DNA of 64,000 nucleotides from positions 1-64,000 of the forward strand of contig JACRMH010000063.1 in assembly GCA_016219545.1 (NCBI GenBank), read 5' to 3'. Under the pieces are notes generated by a model that was not told the DNA's origin, searched no databases, and was given only the letters and a program-made list of their open reading frames with translations. This document shows positions 26,601-34,554 of the stretch, piece by piece (the stretch's first letter is position 1; the number at the start of each line of letters is the position of its first letter). Source of the stretch: Chloroflexota bacterium. Lineage in GTDB: Bacteria; Chloroflexota; Anaerolineae; Anaerolineales; Villigracilaceae. The position numbers and the translations under genes are program-made.

Positions 26601-27474
26601 GATGAAGCTTTCTGACTAGTTGTTCAAGCTTTAAAAGCCAGTAATCAGGATCTATGTTTTCGGCTTTTTCCAGAAGCTCTCTGTTTCCATCGAAATCCTT
26701 ATCATTCAAACAGATTTCTGCTAAATAGAGAAGCGGGCGAGAATCCTTGGGAAATCTTTTTGAGATATTTTCATATCCTTCTTTCGCCTCATCCATTTTC
26801 TCAAGTTTTTGTAGACATCTGTATTCTAAAATTTCATGTTCGAGAAGTAAATTTTCATCGTTCAATTCTGAGATTATGTCTTTGATATTTTCTAATATCT
26901 TTTGCGCAAAGTTTGCATTTTCTCTATCGAGCTCATTTTTCACATGTTCTAAATAACTATAAGCATTTTCAACAGCTTGTCTTAGGTCAATATTAAAACC
27001 CAGACCTAAAACATCTGAATCGCTTAGCCAAAAGAATACATTCTCCAAATCTTTTGCTAAAAAGAGATTAAATTCAATACTCGGGTTGGCTGTTTGTAAT
27101 GTAGTTATTGCTTCATCAAGCAATTGAACTGATCCATAATATTTATCATTAAAGACAAAGTTGTATGTTTTTATGTTTGATATTTCATTCCATTCGTTTT
27201 TAAGCTTTTGAAAATCTCTCACCAGCTTTTTTGCCGCATCTTTTTCGTTTATTTTTGGCGTGCGCGGTGAGTAAACTTGGTAATATATTCCCAGTTCTTT
27301 TCTGTACCCATCATTTCCGCCATCTCCTTCATTGCCGCGCGGTCTTATTTTTTGGAAATCCAAAAATGCTTTCTCCATAATATCTTCGAAAAAGCTTTGA
27401 AATTCGTTTCCATTCTTTGAATGAATATTATTTTTGAACTGAAGTGATAAGTAATGTTTATCAAGTGGTTTCAT
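23626..27474 (-). CDS. large conflict-system protein: nuclease-like N-terminus, TPR array, GreA/B-C-like domain, PIN domain
   Basis: A 1282-residue protein. Residues ~20-75 look like a PD-(D/E)xK (Mrr-type) nuclease: GNEFQSFFEDIM, then RGNEGDGGNDGY with Asp51/Asp55, then GIYYQVYSP, where the usual Lys of the third motif is absent. A long helical, TPR-like region fills ~150-780 (for example RPLLYLAEICLNDKDFDGNR). At ~800-850, YPLFIDKKPGDKITFD resembles the C-terminal domain of GreA/GreB. At ~955-1090 a PIN-like RNase is suggested by YIDGTSAMFLSE and SDACILAQKENLPVLTEDF. This order matches the TPR-GreAB-C-PIN architecture proposed for bacterial conflict systems. The gene is markedly AT-rich relative to its neighbours, suggesting transfer. 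Confidence 0.75.
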   Translation of the reverse strand: MKPLDKHYLSLQFKNNIHSKNGNEFQSFFEDIMEKAFLDFQKIRPRGNEGDGGNDGYRKELGIYYQVYSPRTPKINEKDAAKKLVRDFQKLKNEWNEISNIKTYNFVFNDKYYGSVQLLDEAITTLQTANPSIEFNLFLAKDLENVFFWLSDSDVLGLGFNIDLRQAVENAYSYLEHVKNELDRENANFAQKILENIKDIISELNDENLLLEHEILEYRCLQKLEKMDEAKEGYENISKRFPKDSRPLLYLAEICLNDKDFDGNRELLEKAENIDPDYWLLKLEQLVRKLHLGEKIDIENIDEDTFPDDPKIKASFYRLYALFFQKLGDETNADSFIEKAVHLSPDRLNNYLDEMTLIEIRMLTNEDIAQRLEMSQQLLDKVAKVEHKFLDHSDIGARNKANLNIYKLDALLVQDKILEFVNLSRETFKLATTCYFDRRIEQIIAGVFKLISLPENELNQLLEYLRNSKKEISDELSGVLVFQLSLRDALFIKGKMFFEEINNRKYFEFINEFEKGNHERVLEFLKHDVPLAIALASTPLRSSPGLRRKIIENLPNDKNIQKDKLNLLLNFDEMDFDEAFQILKQLDLSKLDYIECRPMLQIARRKEAWDFEIIILKKLLDKEENEKEIFNLKIQLLYAYLNLKKFPEVISTGEQLLNEDFAKKLLDSRNKEGLLTNTLIACLERGKVDNEAFKKAGKLLKEYPLEKPSFEFKAGIETEIYLNNDNVESALKALVEGVKIKKIFSPQEYARLHFLFVNIGNRIDLNLDSLEKVQENTFVKLRNKDQWYFIGSENELDALLINGDSNKYPLFIDKKPGDKITFDNKYSSEIYEDVIELVFSTEKYVLWQSGRNFQNLAKAGDLAGAQLIEIPPKDDTVDIQNLLEYFEDLKTRTEPLFEMYCKNNVPLAMLAISEGGLVNAIGYIQQENKGFINFSVGTTEELEYQREIAKKIVDEKMQFYIDGTSAMFLSETGMLQKIYAQLPNLKVPQSVISLLAEITDRFRYAPGQTGHMGYAQGKITFSSIDKDKRDLIRSNFVASIKVLESNPKNIGVISLANKIDCFSETQVSAELSDACILAQKENLPVLTEDFLYLKVNELETKKKAPEYFSSWALVRVLYEEGYITFDEYLEYFGYLSSYRFRFLSLNPDDIEKAVFGDGDIKNIKPENIRRLNFPLTLSEDYGVPFDVGLKVVGIFFFRKMMDDAVELDIVEKIFVEIIESFPTKMNKKEFGERLLGACITIFENNAPKNLCRLEDKLKYQKIEKLLQVIESFSAESKLVTPN

Positions 27475-27511
27475 ATGTGCTCAATTTTGAAAGTATACAC
27501 TCAAACAATAA

Positions 27512-27537
27512 AAAGGACGGCTGGAGAGCCGTCCTTT
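27512..27537. terminator. intrinsic terminator for the methylmalonyl-CoA mutase gene
   Basis: AAAGGACGGCT/AGCCGTCCTTT stem with loop GGAG, immediately downstream of the minus-strand mutase gene. Confidence 0.85.
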
Positions 27538-27554
27538 AATTTACTCAACTTCTC

Positions 27555-29207
27555 CTAAAACCCTTCCGCCACGTACTCACCCCACACCCCTCTCAGCGTA
27601 TTGCTGATCTCGCCCAGCGTGATGTCATTCTCCACGCACTCAATAAACAACGGCATCAAATTCTCTGTTCCCTTCGCCGCGTTCACCAATTTACTGAGCA
27701 ACCGGTCTACCGATTCCCGATTCCTCGATTCCCGCAACTTCTTCAACTTCTCTCGCTGACCCAACTCAATGGACGGGTCAACCTGCAAACGTTCCAGGTT
27801 TCTTTCTTCTTTCACTTCAAACGCATTTACACCGACAACAATATCTTCTTTCCTTTCAATAGACTGCTGCGCGGCGTAGGCGGCGTTTTGGATTTCGTTC
27901 TGCATGTATCCGCGTTCGATGGATTGCAGCGCGCCGCCCATCTCGTCAATTTTGGCGATGTAATCAAGAGCGCCTTTTTCGATCTCGTCGGTCAGATGTT
28001 CGATTAGATACGAGCCTGCCAACGGATCAACTGAATCAGCCACGCCTGATTCGTACGCGATGATCTGCTGTGTGCGCAGCGCCACGCGGACAGATTTTTC
28101 GGTCGGCAGCCATAATGCCTCATCCATTGAATTAGTGTGCAGGCTTTGAGTCCCACCGAGGACGGCGGAAAGAGCTTGCAGAGTCACACGTACTACGTTG
28201 TTCTCAGGTTGCTGCGCCGTGAGCGTTGACCCAGCCGTTTGTGTATGGAAACGCAATTGCCAACTGGATGGCTTCTGCGCTTTGAAACGTTCGCGCATGA
28301 TCCTTGCCCACATGCGGCGTGCGGCGCGGAACTTGGCGACTTCTTCCAATAAATTATTATGCGCGTTGAAGAAGAACGAGAGTTGTCCCGCGAAAGAATC
28401 GATGTCGAGTCCCGCCTTGAGCGCGGCTTCAACATACGCTATTCCATTTGCCAGCGTGAAGGCAACTTCCTGAATAGCGGTGGAACCTGCTTCGCGGATG
28501 TGATAGCCCGAGATCGAGATCGTGTTCCAATACGGAACTTCTTTTGCGCAGAATGAAAAGATGTCGGTGATGAGCCGCATGGATGGAGCAGGGGGGAAGA
28601 TATACGTCCCACGCGCCACGTACTCTTTGAGAATGTCATTCTGGATGGTGCCGCGCAGTCCGCGCATGTCCGCACCCTGACGCTTCGCAACCGCAATATA
28701 CATCGCCAGCAAAACACCCGCGGGCGCGTTGATGGTCATCGAGGTCGAAACCTTGTCGAGCGGGATCTGATCGTACAACTGCATCATGTCGTGAATGGAC
28801 GAGATCGAAACGCCCACCTTACCGACTTCTCCCTGCGCGATGGGATCATCCGCATCATACCCAATTTGAGTTGGGAGGTCGAAAGCGACACTCAGCCCCG
28901 TTTGACCTTGCGCTAACAAATAGCGATAACGCTTATTGGACTCTTCCGCTGTGGAGAAGCCCGCATACTGCCGCATCGTCCAAAAGCGCGAGCGATACAT
29001 CGTCGGCTGGACTCCACGGGTGTAGGGATATTCTCCGGGGAAGCCTAACTTCTCCTCGTAAGCAGAGTCAACTTGCGGCGGGAGAGAGAGGCGCGGCACT
29101 TCAAGTCCAGAAGAATATTCAAAGCATTCCTTGCGCTCCTTGAATTTTTCCAAAGACTTCTTGAGCGTGTTTTCTTTCCATTTGTTGTATTGTTCGTTGA
29201 GAGACAT
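27555..29207 (-). CDS. methylmalonyl-CoA mutase, catalytic (large) chain without B12 domain
   Basis: A 550-residue TIM-barrel chain that binds methylmalonyl-CoA and catalyses radical rearrangement to succinyl-CoA with adenosylcobalamin. Characteristic blocks: FPGEYPYTRGVQPTMYRSRF, WTMRQYAGFSTAEESN, LSVAFDLPTQIGYDADD, MTINAPAG, SISGYHIREAGS and GGTQSLHTNSMDEAL. The chain ends where bacterial single-chain enzymes would continue into the cobalamin-binding DxHxxG domain, so a separate B12 subunit is needed, and none is in the window. The frame extends four codons upstream, and I take the ATG at 29207. Confidence 0.93.
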   Translation of the reverse strand: MSLNEQYNKWKENTLKKSLEKFKERKECFEYSSGLEVPRLSLPPQVDSAYEEKLGFPGEYPYTRGVQPTMYRSRFWTMRQYAGFSTAEESNKRYRYLLAQGQTGLSVAFDLPTQIGYDADDPIAQGEVGKVGVSISSIHDMMQLYDQIPLDKVSTSMTINAPAGVLLAMYIAVAKRQGADMRGLRGTIQNDILKEYVARGTYIFPPAPSMRLITDIFSFCAKEVPYWNTISISGYHIREAGSTAIQEVAFTLANGIAYVEAALKAGLDIDSFAGQLSFFFNAHNNLLEEVAKFRAARRMWARIMRERFKAQKPSSWQLRFHTQTAGSTLTAQQPENNVVRVTLQALSAVLGGTQSLHTNSMDEALWLPTEKSVRVALRTQQIIAYESGVADSVDPLAGSYLIEHLTDEIEKGALDYIAKIDEMGGALQSIERGYMQNEIQNAAYAAQQSIERKEDIVVGVNAFEVKEERNLERLQVDPSIELGQREKLKKLRESRNRESVDRLLSKLVNAAKGTENLMPLFIECVENDITLGEISNTLRGVWGEYVAEGF

Positions 29208-29209
29208 TT

Positions 29210-29276
29210 TCACCACCAAGGGTCACAAAGGTTTAAAAGATTTTTCTTTGTGCCCCTTCGTTGCCTTTGTGGTAAA
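29210..29276. repeat. CACAAAGG-type intergenic repeat, copy 1
   Basis: CCACCAAGGGTCACAAAGG and CCTTTGTGG flank the segment in inverted orientation. Related blocks are at 33019-33096 and 62068-62142. Confidence 0.5.
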
Positions 29277-29428
29277 TAGATTTTCCTCAAGTATAAAGCC
29301 AAACTCATCTCTGAGAATCAGACAACCTTAGGCGAAATATAAGGACAAATGTCAGTTGCTTGAAAGAGACGAAAATGCTAGACTTGTCGTATGTAAAAGT
29401 AAATTGGATCGGTAACAGGAGACTTTTC

Positions 29429-29830
29429 ATGGCAAATAAAATCGTTCTTTACATAGGTGCAGGAATTTTATTTTTGATCGGCTTGTGCCTCTTGGGGTTT
29501 GGCGGCCTGACGCTTTATGGCTCGACTGCGCCAAATGGTCAGGCAAATTGGGTAACCACTGGTGTTGTATTGGGGATATTTGGAATTCTCGTACTTGCAG
29601 GCGGCGCAGGACTTGTTTACGCAGCCATACGAGGAACAAAGACCGAAATCATTCAACAAGTCACCATGAAAGTGGACCTGCCCGGCGAGACGAAGATCGA
29701 ACAAGTGAAATGCAGATCATGCGGCGGTACATTAAGCGCTAAAGACATCACACTCGCCAATGGCGCACCGATGGTCAACTGCCCATTTTGCCACACCATC
29801 TATCAAATGACCGAAGAACCGAAGTGGTAA
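29429..29830 (+). CDS. small membrane protein with C-terminal zinc ribbon
   Basis: A 133-residue protein. Two transmembrane helices (residues ~5-27 and ~42-67) are followed by a cytosolic zinc ribbon with CRSC (~97-100) and CPFC (~119-122). The frame extends 23 codons upstream. The ATG at 29429 was chosen because AGGAG lies nine bases before it and the first helix follows directly. Function unknown. It precedes the Cys-Ala-tail membrane protein and the radical SAM gene on the same strand. Confidence 0.7.
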   Translation: MANKIVLYIGAGILFLIGLCLLGFGGLTLYGSTAPNGQANWVTTGVVLGIFGILVLAGGAGLVYAAIRGTKTEIIQQVTMKVDLPGETKIEQVKCRSCGGTLSAKDITLANGAPMVNCPFCHTIYQMTEEPKW

Positions 29831-29855
29831 AAGAAGTGTCTAAAGGAGTGCTACA

Positions 29856-29901
29856 GTGTCGAAGTGTCATGTGACACTTTTGACACATGACACTTCGACA
29901 C
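29856..29901 (+). terminator. strong hairpin between two membrane-protein genes
   Basis: Perfect 18-bp arms (GTGTCGAAGTGTCATGTG and its complement) around a 10-base loop, followed by GTTTTCTC. It may be a terminator or a mobile palindrome. GAAGTGTC repeats occur on both arms. Confidence 0.6.
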
Positions 29902-29919
29902 GTTTTCTCGGAGATTCCC

Positions 29920-31584
29920 ATGAAACAAAAACTATTTGCAATCTGCCTCGTTCTTTTCCTGACCTTTGGATTGGTGACCGGTGTTTCGGCCCAAGCCTAT
30001 TATTTCAGCCTCGATAAGGAAGTCGTGAATGTCTTTTGGAATTCAGACGGCACGATGATGCTGGATTATCAGATCACATTCTCCAACTCATCCGGTGGTC
30101 ACGTCATTGACATGGTGGATGTCGGCGCACCCAATAGCAATTTCTCCAATGTGTCGGCATATGTGAATGGCAGTCCGCTTTCGATCTCTTCTGAGTTTCT
30201 AGGCGAAGGCGGTTCGGGCTTTTCAGTGGATATGGGCTCGTATGCCATTCAACCCGGTCAAAACGGAACGCTGCATGTTGTCATTGGCACAGTGGAAGGA
30301 GTTATACATAAAGATGATAACGATGAGGCTTACGCCAGCGCTGTCTTCTCGCCGAGTTGGTTTGGCCCTCAATATGTATATGGTGTCACCGACCTGACGG
30401 TCATCTATCACATGCCGCCGGGAGTGCAACCCAGCGAACCGCGCTGGCACGCTGCCCCGGATGGCTTCCCGTCAGAACCGCAAACAGGCATAGACGAGCA
30501 GGGACGCGTCATGTATACCTGGAGTAATCCAGCGGCCAGCGGGTCCACTCAATATTTATTCGGCGCATCATTTCCACAATCCTATGTGCCCGAGACCGCC
30601 ATTGTCACCGCCCCGCCTTTTGATCTTACCGGTCTTATCGAAGGGTTGATCGGCAATATGTTCAACATCCTTTGCTGTGGTTTCTTTGCATTCATGTTTG
30701 TGGGTATGCCGATCATCACCGCAGTGCAAGGCAATAAACGCAAAATGCAATACCTGCCGCCCAAGGTTTCAATTGAAGGTCACGGTATCAAACGCGGGTT
30801 GACCGCCGTTGAGGCCGCCATCCTGATGGAGGAGCCGCTCGATAAAGTCATGACCATGATCTTGTTCGGCGTGGTCAAGAAAGGTGTTGCCGAAGTGGTG
30901 ACGCGCGAGCCGCTTCAATTGAAATCCATTGGGGACCGTGCAAAGACGGAATTACATGAGTATGAAACACACTTCATGGAAGCCTTCGATGAAAAGGATA
31001 TCAAAGAGCGCCGCAAAGGTTTGGAGACCATGACCGTTAGTCTCGTGCGCGCGGTCTCGGAAAAAATGAAAGGTTTCAGCCGTAAGGAAACCATTGAGTA
31101 TTACAAACGCATCATGGAGACTGCCTGGGCGCAGGTGCAAAAAGCCAACACGCCCGAAATGCAAATGGCTTTTTTCGATCAACAGCTTGAATGGACCATG
31201 CTGGACCGAGAATATGATGACCGTTCGCGCCGCGTCTTCCATGGACCGGTGTTTGTGCCGATGTGGTGGGGGAGCTATGACCCGACATATCGGTCACGCC
31301 CGACCTCAGGCGGGATCTCGTCACCTTTGCAGGGTCAGCGCTCAGGTAGCGGTTCTCTCCCCGGCGCAGATTTCGCCGCATCAGTGGTCGGCGGCGTGCA
31401 GACCTTCTCACAAAAAGTCATTGGCAACGTCAGCACCTTTACTGAAAAGATCACCGGTGTCACCAATCCTCCCCCCAAGCCAACCTCCAGCGGACGAAGC
31501 GGCGGCGGTCGCAGCAGCGGCGGTTGTGCCTGTGCCTGCGCGTGTGCCGGTTGTGCCTGTGCCTGTGCCGGCGGCGGTAGATAG
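29920..31584 (+). CDS. secreted/membrane protein with DUF2207-like ectodomain and Cys-Ala C-terminal tail
   Basis: A 554-residue protein. A signal peptide (MKQKLFAICLVLFLTFGLVT) is followed by a beta-rich ectodomain to ~residue 225 (FWNSDGTMMLDYQITFSNSS), reminiscent of DUF2207. A transmembrane helix follows at ~250-275 (IGNMFNILCCGFFAFMFVGM). The cytosolic part (~290-430) contains a winged-helix-like LTAVEAAILMEEPLDKVMTM block and a helical region. The last ~60 residues are Gly/Ser/Pro-rich and end CACACACAGCACACAGGGR, seven Cys alternating with Ala. The start is the ATG at 29920, preceded by GGAG. It is immediately upstream of a PqqD-radical SAM enzyme. Confidence 0.75.
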   Translation: MKQKLFAICLVLFLTFGLVTGVSAQAYYFSLDKEVVNVFWNSDGTMMLDYQITFSNSSGGHVIDMVDVGAPNSNFSNVSAYVNGSPLSISSEFLGEGGSGFSVDMGSYAIQPGQNGTLHVVIGTVEGVIHKDDNDEAYASAVFSPSWFGPQYVYGVTDLTVIYHMPPGVQPSEPRWHAAPDGFPSEPQTGIDEQGRVMYTWSNPAASGSTQYLFGASFPQSYVPETAIVTAPPFDLTGLIEGLIGNMFNILCCGFFAFMFVGMPIITAVQGNKRKMQYLPPKVSIEGHGIKRGLTAVEAAILMEEPLDKVMTMILFGVVKKGVAEVVTREPLQLKSIGDRAKTELHEYETHFMEAFDEKDIKERRKGLETMTVSLVRAVSEKMKGFSRKETIEYYKRIMETAWAQVQKANTPEMQMAFFDQQLEWTMLDREYDDRSRRVFHGPVFVPMWWGSYDPTYRSRPTSGGISSPLQGQRSGSGSLPGADFAASVVGGVQTFSQKVIGNVSTFTEKITGVTNPPPKPTSSGRSGGGRSSGGCACACACAGCACACAGGGR

Positions 31585-31674
31585 TGAGAAGTGATCAGTT
31601 ATTAGTGATCAGTGGTGCAAGTGTGCCCCACAGTTTTTTTGTAGGCATGTCGAGACCACGTTTATAGGTGAACC

Positions 31675-33021
31675 ATGAGCATCTTTACTGGAATATTCTA
31701 TCGAAAATCCAAGATCGAAAATCCGAAACCCGGATTATTTCATTATGTTCGCGAAGATGAACATGAAAAATCCCGCATCCATTTGCGGATCGATCCCGAC
31801 GGGACCGGCACGTTGATCGTCAACGCGAACCGGGTTATGCATCTGAATCCCACCGCCGCATTGATGGCTTATCTAATCCTCGAAGAGAAGCAGGCAGGGG
31901 AGATCATCACATCCATTACAAAACAATACCGCGTCAATACAACCCAGGCAAACCATGATCTGTCTGACTTCCGCTTTCAACTTTCTGAACTTCTTCGTCC
32001 CGACGGCGCTTGTCCCATTCACGAACTTGACCTTGATTCGGTCATGCCGTTCAGCGCGCGTCCCTCCGCGCCCTATCGCATGGACTTGGCCGTTACGTAT
32101 CGCTGTAACAACGACTGCGCGCATTGCTATAATGCCCGCGAGCGGAACTTCCCCGAACTGACAACGGATCAATGGTTCAAGATCATGGATCAGCTTTGGT
32201 CGCTTGGCGTACCGCATATTATCTTCACCGGCGGCGAAGCCACTTTGCGCAACGATCTGCCAGAGTTGATCAAACACGCAGAAAACAACGGCCAGATCAC
32301 AGGTCTGAATACGAACGCGCGCCGTTTGTCCGATGAGAGATATGTGCAAACACTCATTGACGCAGGTCTTGACCATGTTCAAGTCACCGTCGAATCTTGC
32401 GATGAAAACATCCACGATGAAATGATGCGCTCCAAAGGCGCGTTCAAGCAGACGGTTCAAGGTTTGGTGAATGCGCTGAATAGCAAATTGTATGTGATGA
32501 CGAACACGACGATGTTGAGATCGAATGTTCACAAGATTCCCGAAACGCTGGATTTTCTTGCGGACATCGGTGTGCCGACCATTGGATTGAACGCGCTCAT
32601 TTATTCCGGTCACGGCCTGACCGTTGGGACGGGTCTGCGCGAAAGTGAATTACAGCCCATCCTCGATATGGCTGTTCAAAAAACAGCAGCACGTGGGCAA
32701 AAACTCATCTGGTACACGCCGACTCAATACTGTCAATTTGACCCGACCGCCAGCAACCTCGGCGTAAAGGGATGCACTGCCGCGCTGTACAGCATGTGCA
32801 TCGAATCAAATGGCGATGTGCTCCCGTGTCAATCCTATTATCAGCCGGTGGGCAACATGCTCACTGACTCATGGGATTCAATTTGGAATCACAACTTGTC
32901 TACAAAATTGCGTGACCGTCAGGGCTTGCCGTCCAAATGCGAAGGCTGTCCCGTTGTGTCCGAGTGCGGCGGTGGATGTCCCTTGCAGTTTCAGGTTGAA
33001 GGTTTGCAGAAACCTTTGTAA
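31675..33021 (+). CDS. PqqD-fused radical SAM/SPASM protein
   Basis: A 448-residue enzyme. Residues ~30-110 form a PqqD-like peptide-binding domain (IHLRIDPDGTGTLIVNANRV, then LNPTAALMAYLILEE). The radical SAM barrel begins with Cys144-X3-Cys148-X2-Cys151 (YRCNNDCAHCYN), which holds the SAM-cleaving 4Fe-4S cluster, followed by IIFTGGEATLR (SAM-binding GGE). A C-terminal SPASM domain has CIESNGDVLPC and CEGCPVVSECGGGC (CX2CX5CX3C) for auxiliary clusters. Such PqqD-fused SPASM enzymes modify peptides or proteins, often at Cys. The Cys-Ala-tail protein encoded just upstream is an attractive but unproven substrate. Confidence 0.9.
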   Translation: MSIFTGIFYRKSKIENPKPGLFHYVREDEHEKSRIHLRIDPDGTGTLIVNANRVMHLNPTAALMAYLILEEKQAGEIITSITKQYRVNTTQANHDLSDFRFQLSELLRPDGACPIHELDLDSVMPFSARPSAPYRMDLAVTYRCNNDCAHCYNARERNFPELTTDQWFKIMDQLWSLGVPHIIFTGGEATLRNDLPELIKHAENNGQITGLNTNARRLSDERYVQTLIDAGLDHVQVTVESCDENIHDEMMRSKGAFKQTVQGLVNALNSKLYVMTNTTMLRSNVHKIPETLDFLADIGVPTIGLNALIYSGHGLTVGTGLRESELQPILDMAVQKTAARGQKLIWYTPTQYCQFDPTASNLGVKGCTAALYSMCIESNGDVLPCQSYYQPVGNMLTDSWDSIWNHNLSTKLRDRQGLPSKCEGCPVVSECGGGCPLQFQVEGLQKPL

Positions 33022-33096
33022 ACCACAAAGGAGACGAAGTGTCACAAAGGAAAAAATAAAATATCCTTTGTGTCCCTTCGTGACACTTCGTGGTGA
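33019..33096. repeat. CACAAAGG-type intergenic repeat, copy 2
   Basis: AACCACAAAGGAGACGAAGT and the inverted CCTTCGTGACACTTCGTGGT flank an AT-rich centre between the radical SAM gene and the PAS gene. Confidence 0.55.
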
Positions 33097-33117
33097 ATGA
33101 TTTTCAACGGAGCGAAC

Positions 33118-33459
33118 ATGAAAGAACATGAATGGATCAAGGAATTCCCCGCCGCGGTCACAGTTTGTGATGAGGAAGGAATCATCCTTGAAATGAACGA
33201 TAAGGCCGCCAAGACCTTTGAAAAAGACGGCGGATATAAACTTGTCGGCTCGAACATGCTTGATTGTCACCCCGACCCGGCGCGTGAAAAAACGGAAAGG
33301 CTGCTAGCTGCGCGGGTCAAAAATGTATACACCATTGAAAAGAACGGTGTGAAGAAAGTCATCTATCAAAGTCCGTGGTTTATGAATGGTCAATACGCTG
33401 GGTTTGTGGAACTCTCCCTGGAAATCCCATTTGAAATGCCGCACTTTATCCGGTCATAG
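33118..33459 (+). CDS. PAS-domain protein
   Basis: A 113-residue stand-alone PAS sensor domain: FPAAVTVCDEEGIILEMNDK, the GSNMLDCHPDPAREK helix, then VIYQSPWFMNGQYAGFVEL. No output domain is attached, so it probably acts through a partner or binds a ligand or heme. The ATG at 33118 has GGAG eight bases upstream, and a seven-codon extension is less likely. It lies 2 bases before the M28 peptidase gene, so the two are co-transcribed. Confidence 0.8.
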   Translation: MKEHEWIKEFPAAVTVCDEEGIILEMNDKAAKTFEKDGGYKLVGSNMLDCHPDPAREKTERLLAARVKNVYTIEKNGVKKVIYQSPWFMNGQYAGFVELSLEIPFEMPHFIRS

Positions 33460-33461
33460 AA

Positions 33462-34505
33462 ATGAAAAGCCTGAAATTGTCCTCCACGCTTCTGATCTTA
33501 GCCTCCCTTGCATGTGGACAATTTCTCCCCGCCACAACCATTCCTTCTGTGGCTGTTCCTTCCATAACTGCACAGTCCGCTGCAACAGAAGTTGATGCAA
33601 CCCTTGAAGCTGCTCAACCCGCTGAGATCGTTTATGGCGCAACCGCACGCGGACATATTGCCGCGATCACTGAACAGATCGGCGCTCGTTGGACAGGCAC
33701 GGAGCAGGAAGCACAAACCGCGCAATACATTCAGGATACGTTCGCACAAATTGGCTATGAGCCTGTTATCCAACCATTTAGCAGGTCCGGCTGGGTGGAC
33801 GACGAAACTGAATCCATCTTCAAGTCTGCAAATGTGATCGCCGTCAAAGGTGGCGAATCTGATCAAGTGATAGTCATTGGGGCGCATTATGACTCGTCTG
33901 ATGAAGGGCTTGGCGCGGACGATAATGCCTCGGGAGTGGGCATCCTGCTTGAACTTGCAGAACAATTGAAGGATATTTCCACGCCTTATACCATTCACTT
34001 CATCGCGTTCGGTGGGGAAGAGGCGGGATTGCTGGGCTCGCAGGAATATGTTGATACTTTGAGCGCAGATGAGATCAGCAACACAGTCGGCATGATCAAT
34101 TTGGATTCCTTGATAGCAGGCGATATCACTTATGTTTATTGCAGCGAAAGCAAATCCGCTTTACGCGATTGGGTATTGAGTTGGGCTAAACTCAACGAGA
34201 TTGCATTGCAGACCATCCCGAATGTGGAGTTGTCTGAAGACGGTTACGGGATAAGCGATTACGATGCATTTGACAAAGCCGGCATTCCCTTCGCATATTT
34301 CGAATCCACCAACTGGACTCTTGGCAACAAAGACGGCTATACTCAAGTTGGCCCTCAATATGGCGATGGGGGTGCGGTCTTTCACACTGAATATGATACG
34401 CTTGCATATCTTGATGAGACCTTCCCAAACCGGGTGGATGAACACCTGAACGATGTCATCGCCATCCTATATAATCTGTTAACACAATACAACGCCAACA
34501 ATTAA
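33462..34505 (+). CDS. M28-family metallo-aminopeptidase, lipoprotein
   Basis: A 347-residue exported zinc peptidase. Lipobox LASLAC (Cys ~18) is followed by a Thr/Ala-rich linker. The dizinc site reads GAHYDS (~144), GADDNASG (bridging Asp, ~155), FGGEEAGLLGS (catalytic Glu-Glu, ~185), INLDSL (~211) and a distal His in FHTEYDT (~308). It releases N-terminal amino acids from peptides outside the membrane. Within this gene run it could process a modified peptide, but a general nutritional role is equally possible. Confidence 0.88.
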   Translation: MKSLKLSSTLLILASLACGQFLPATTIPSVAVPSITAQSAATEVDATLEAAQPAEIVYGATARGHIAAITEQIGARWTGTEQEAQTAQYIQDTFAQIGYEPVIQPFSRSGWVDDETESIFKSANVIAVKGGESDQVIVIGAHYDSSDEGLGADDNASGVGILLELAEQLKDISTPYTIHFIAFGGEEAGLLGSQEYVDTLSADEISNTVGMINLDSLIAGDITYVYCSESKSALRDWVLSWAKLNEIALQTIPNVELSEDGYGISDYDAFDKAGIPFAYFESTNWTLGNKDGYTQVGPQYGDGGAVFHTEYDTLAYLDETFPNRVDEHLNDVIAILYNLLTQYNANN

Positions 34506-34554
34506 CTTTCAACATTCAACTTTCAACCCTTGATTTTCAACCTGTAACCACTTC

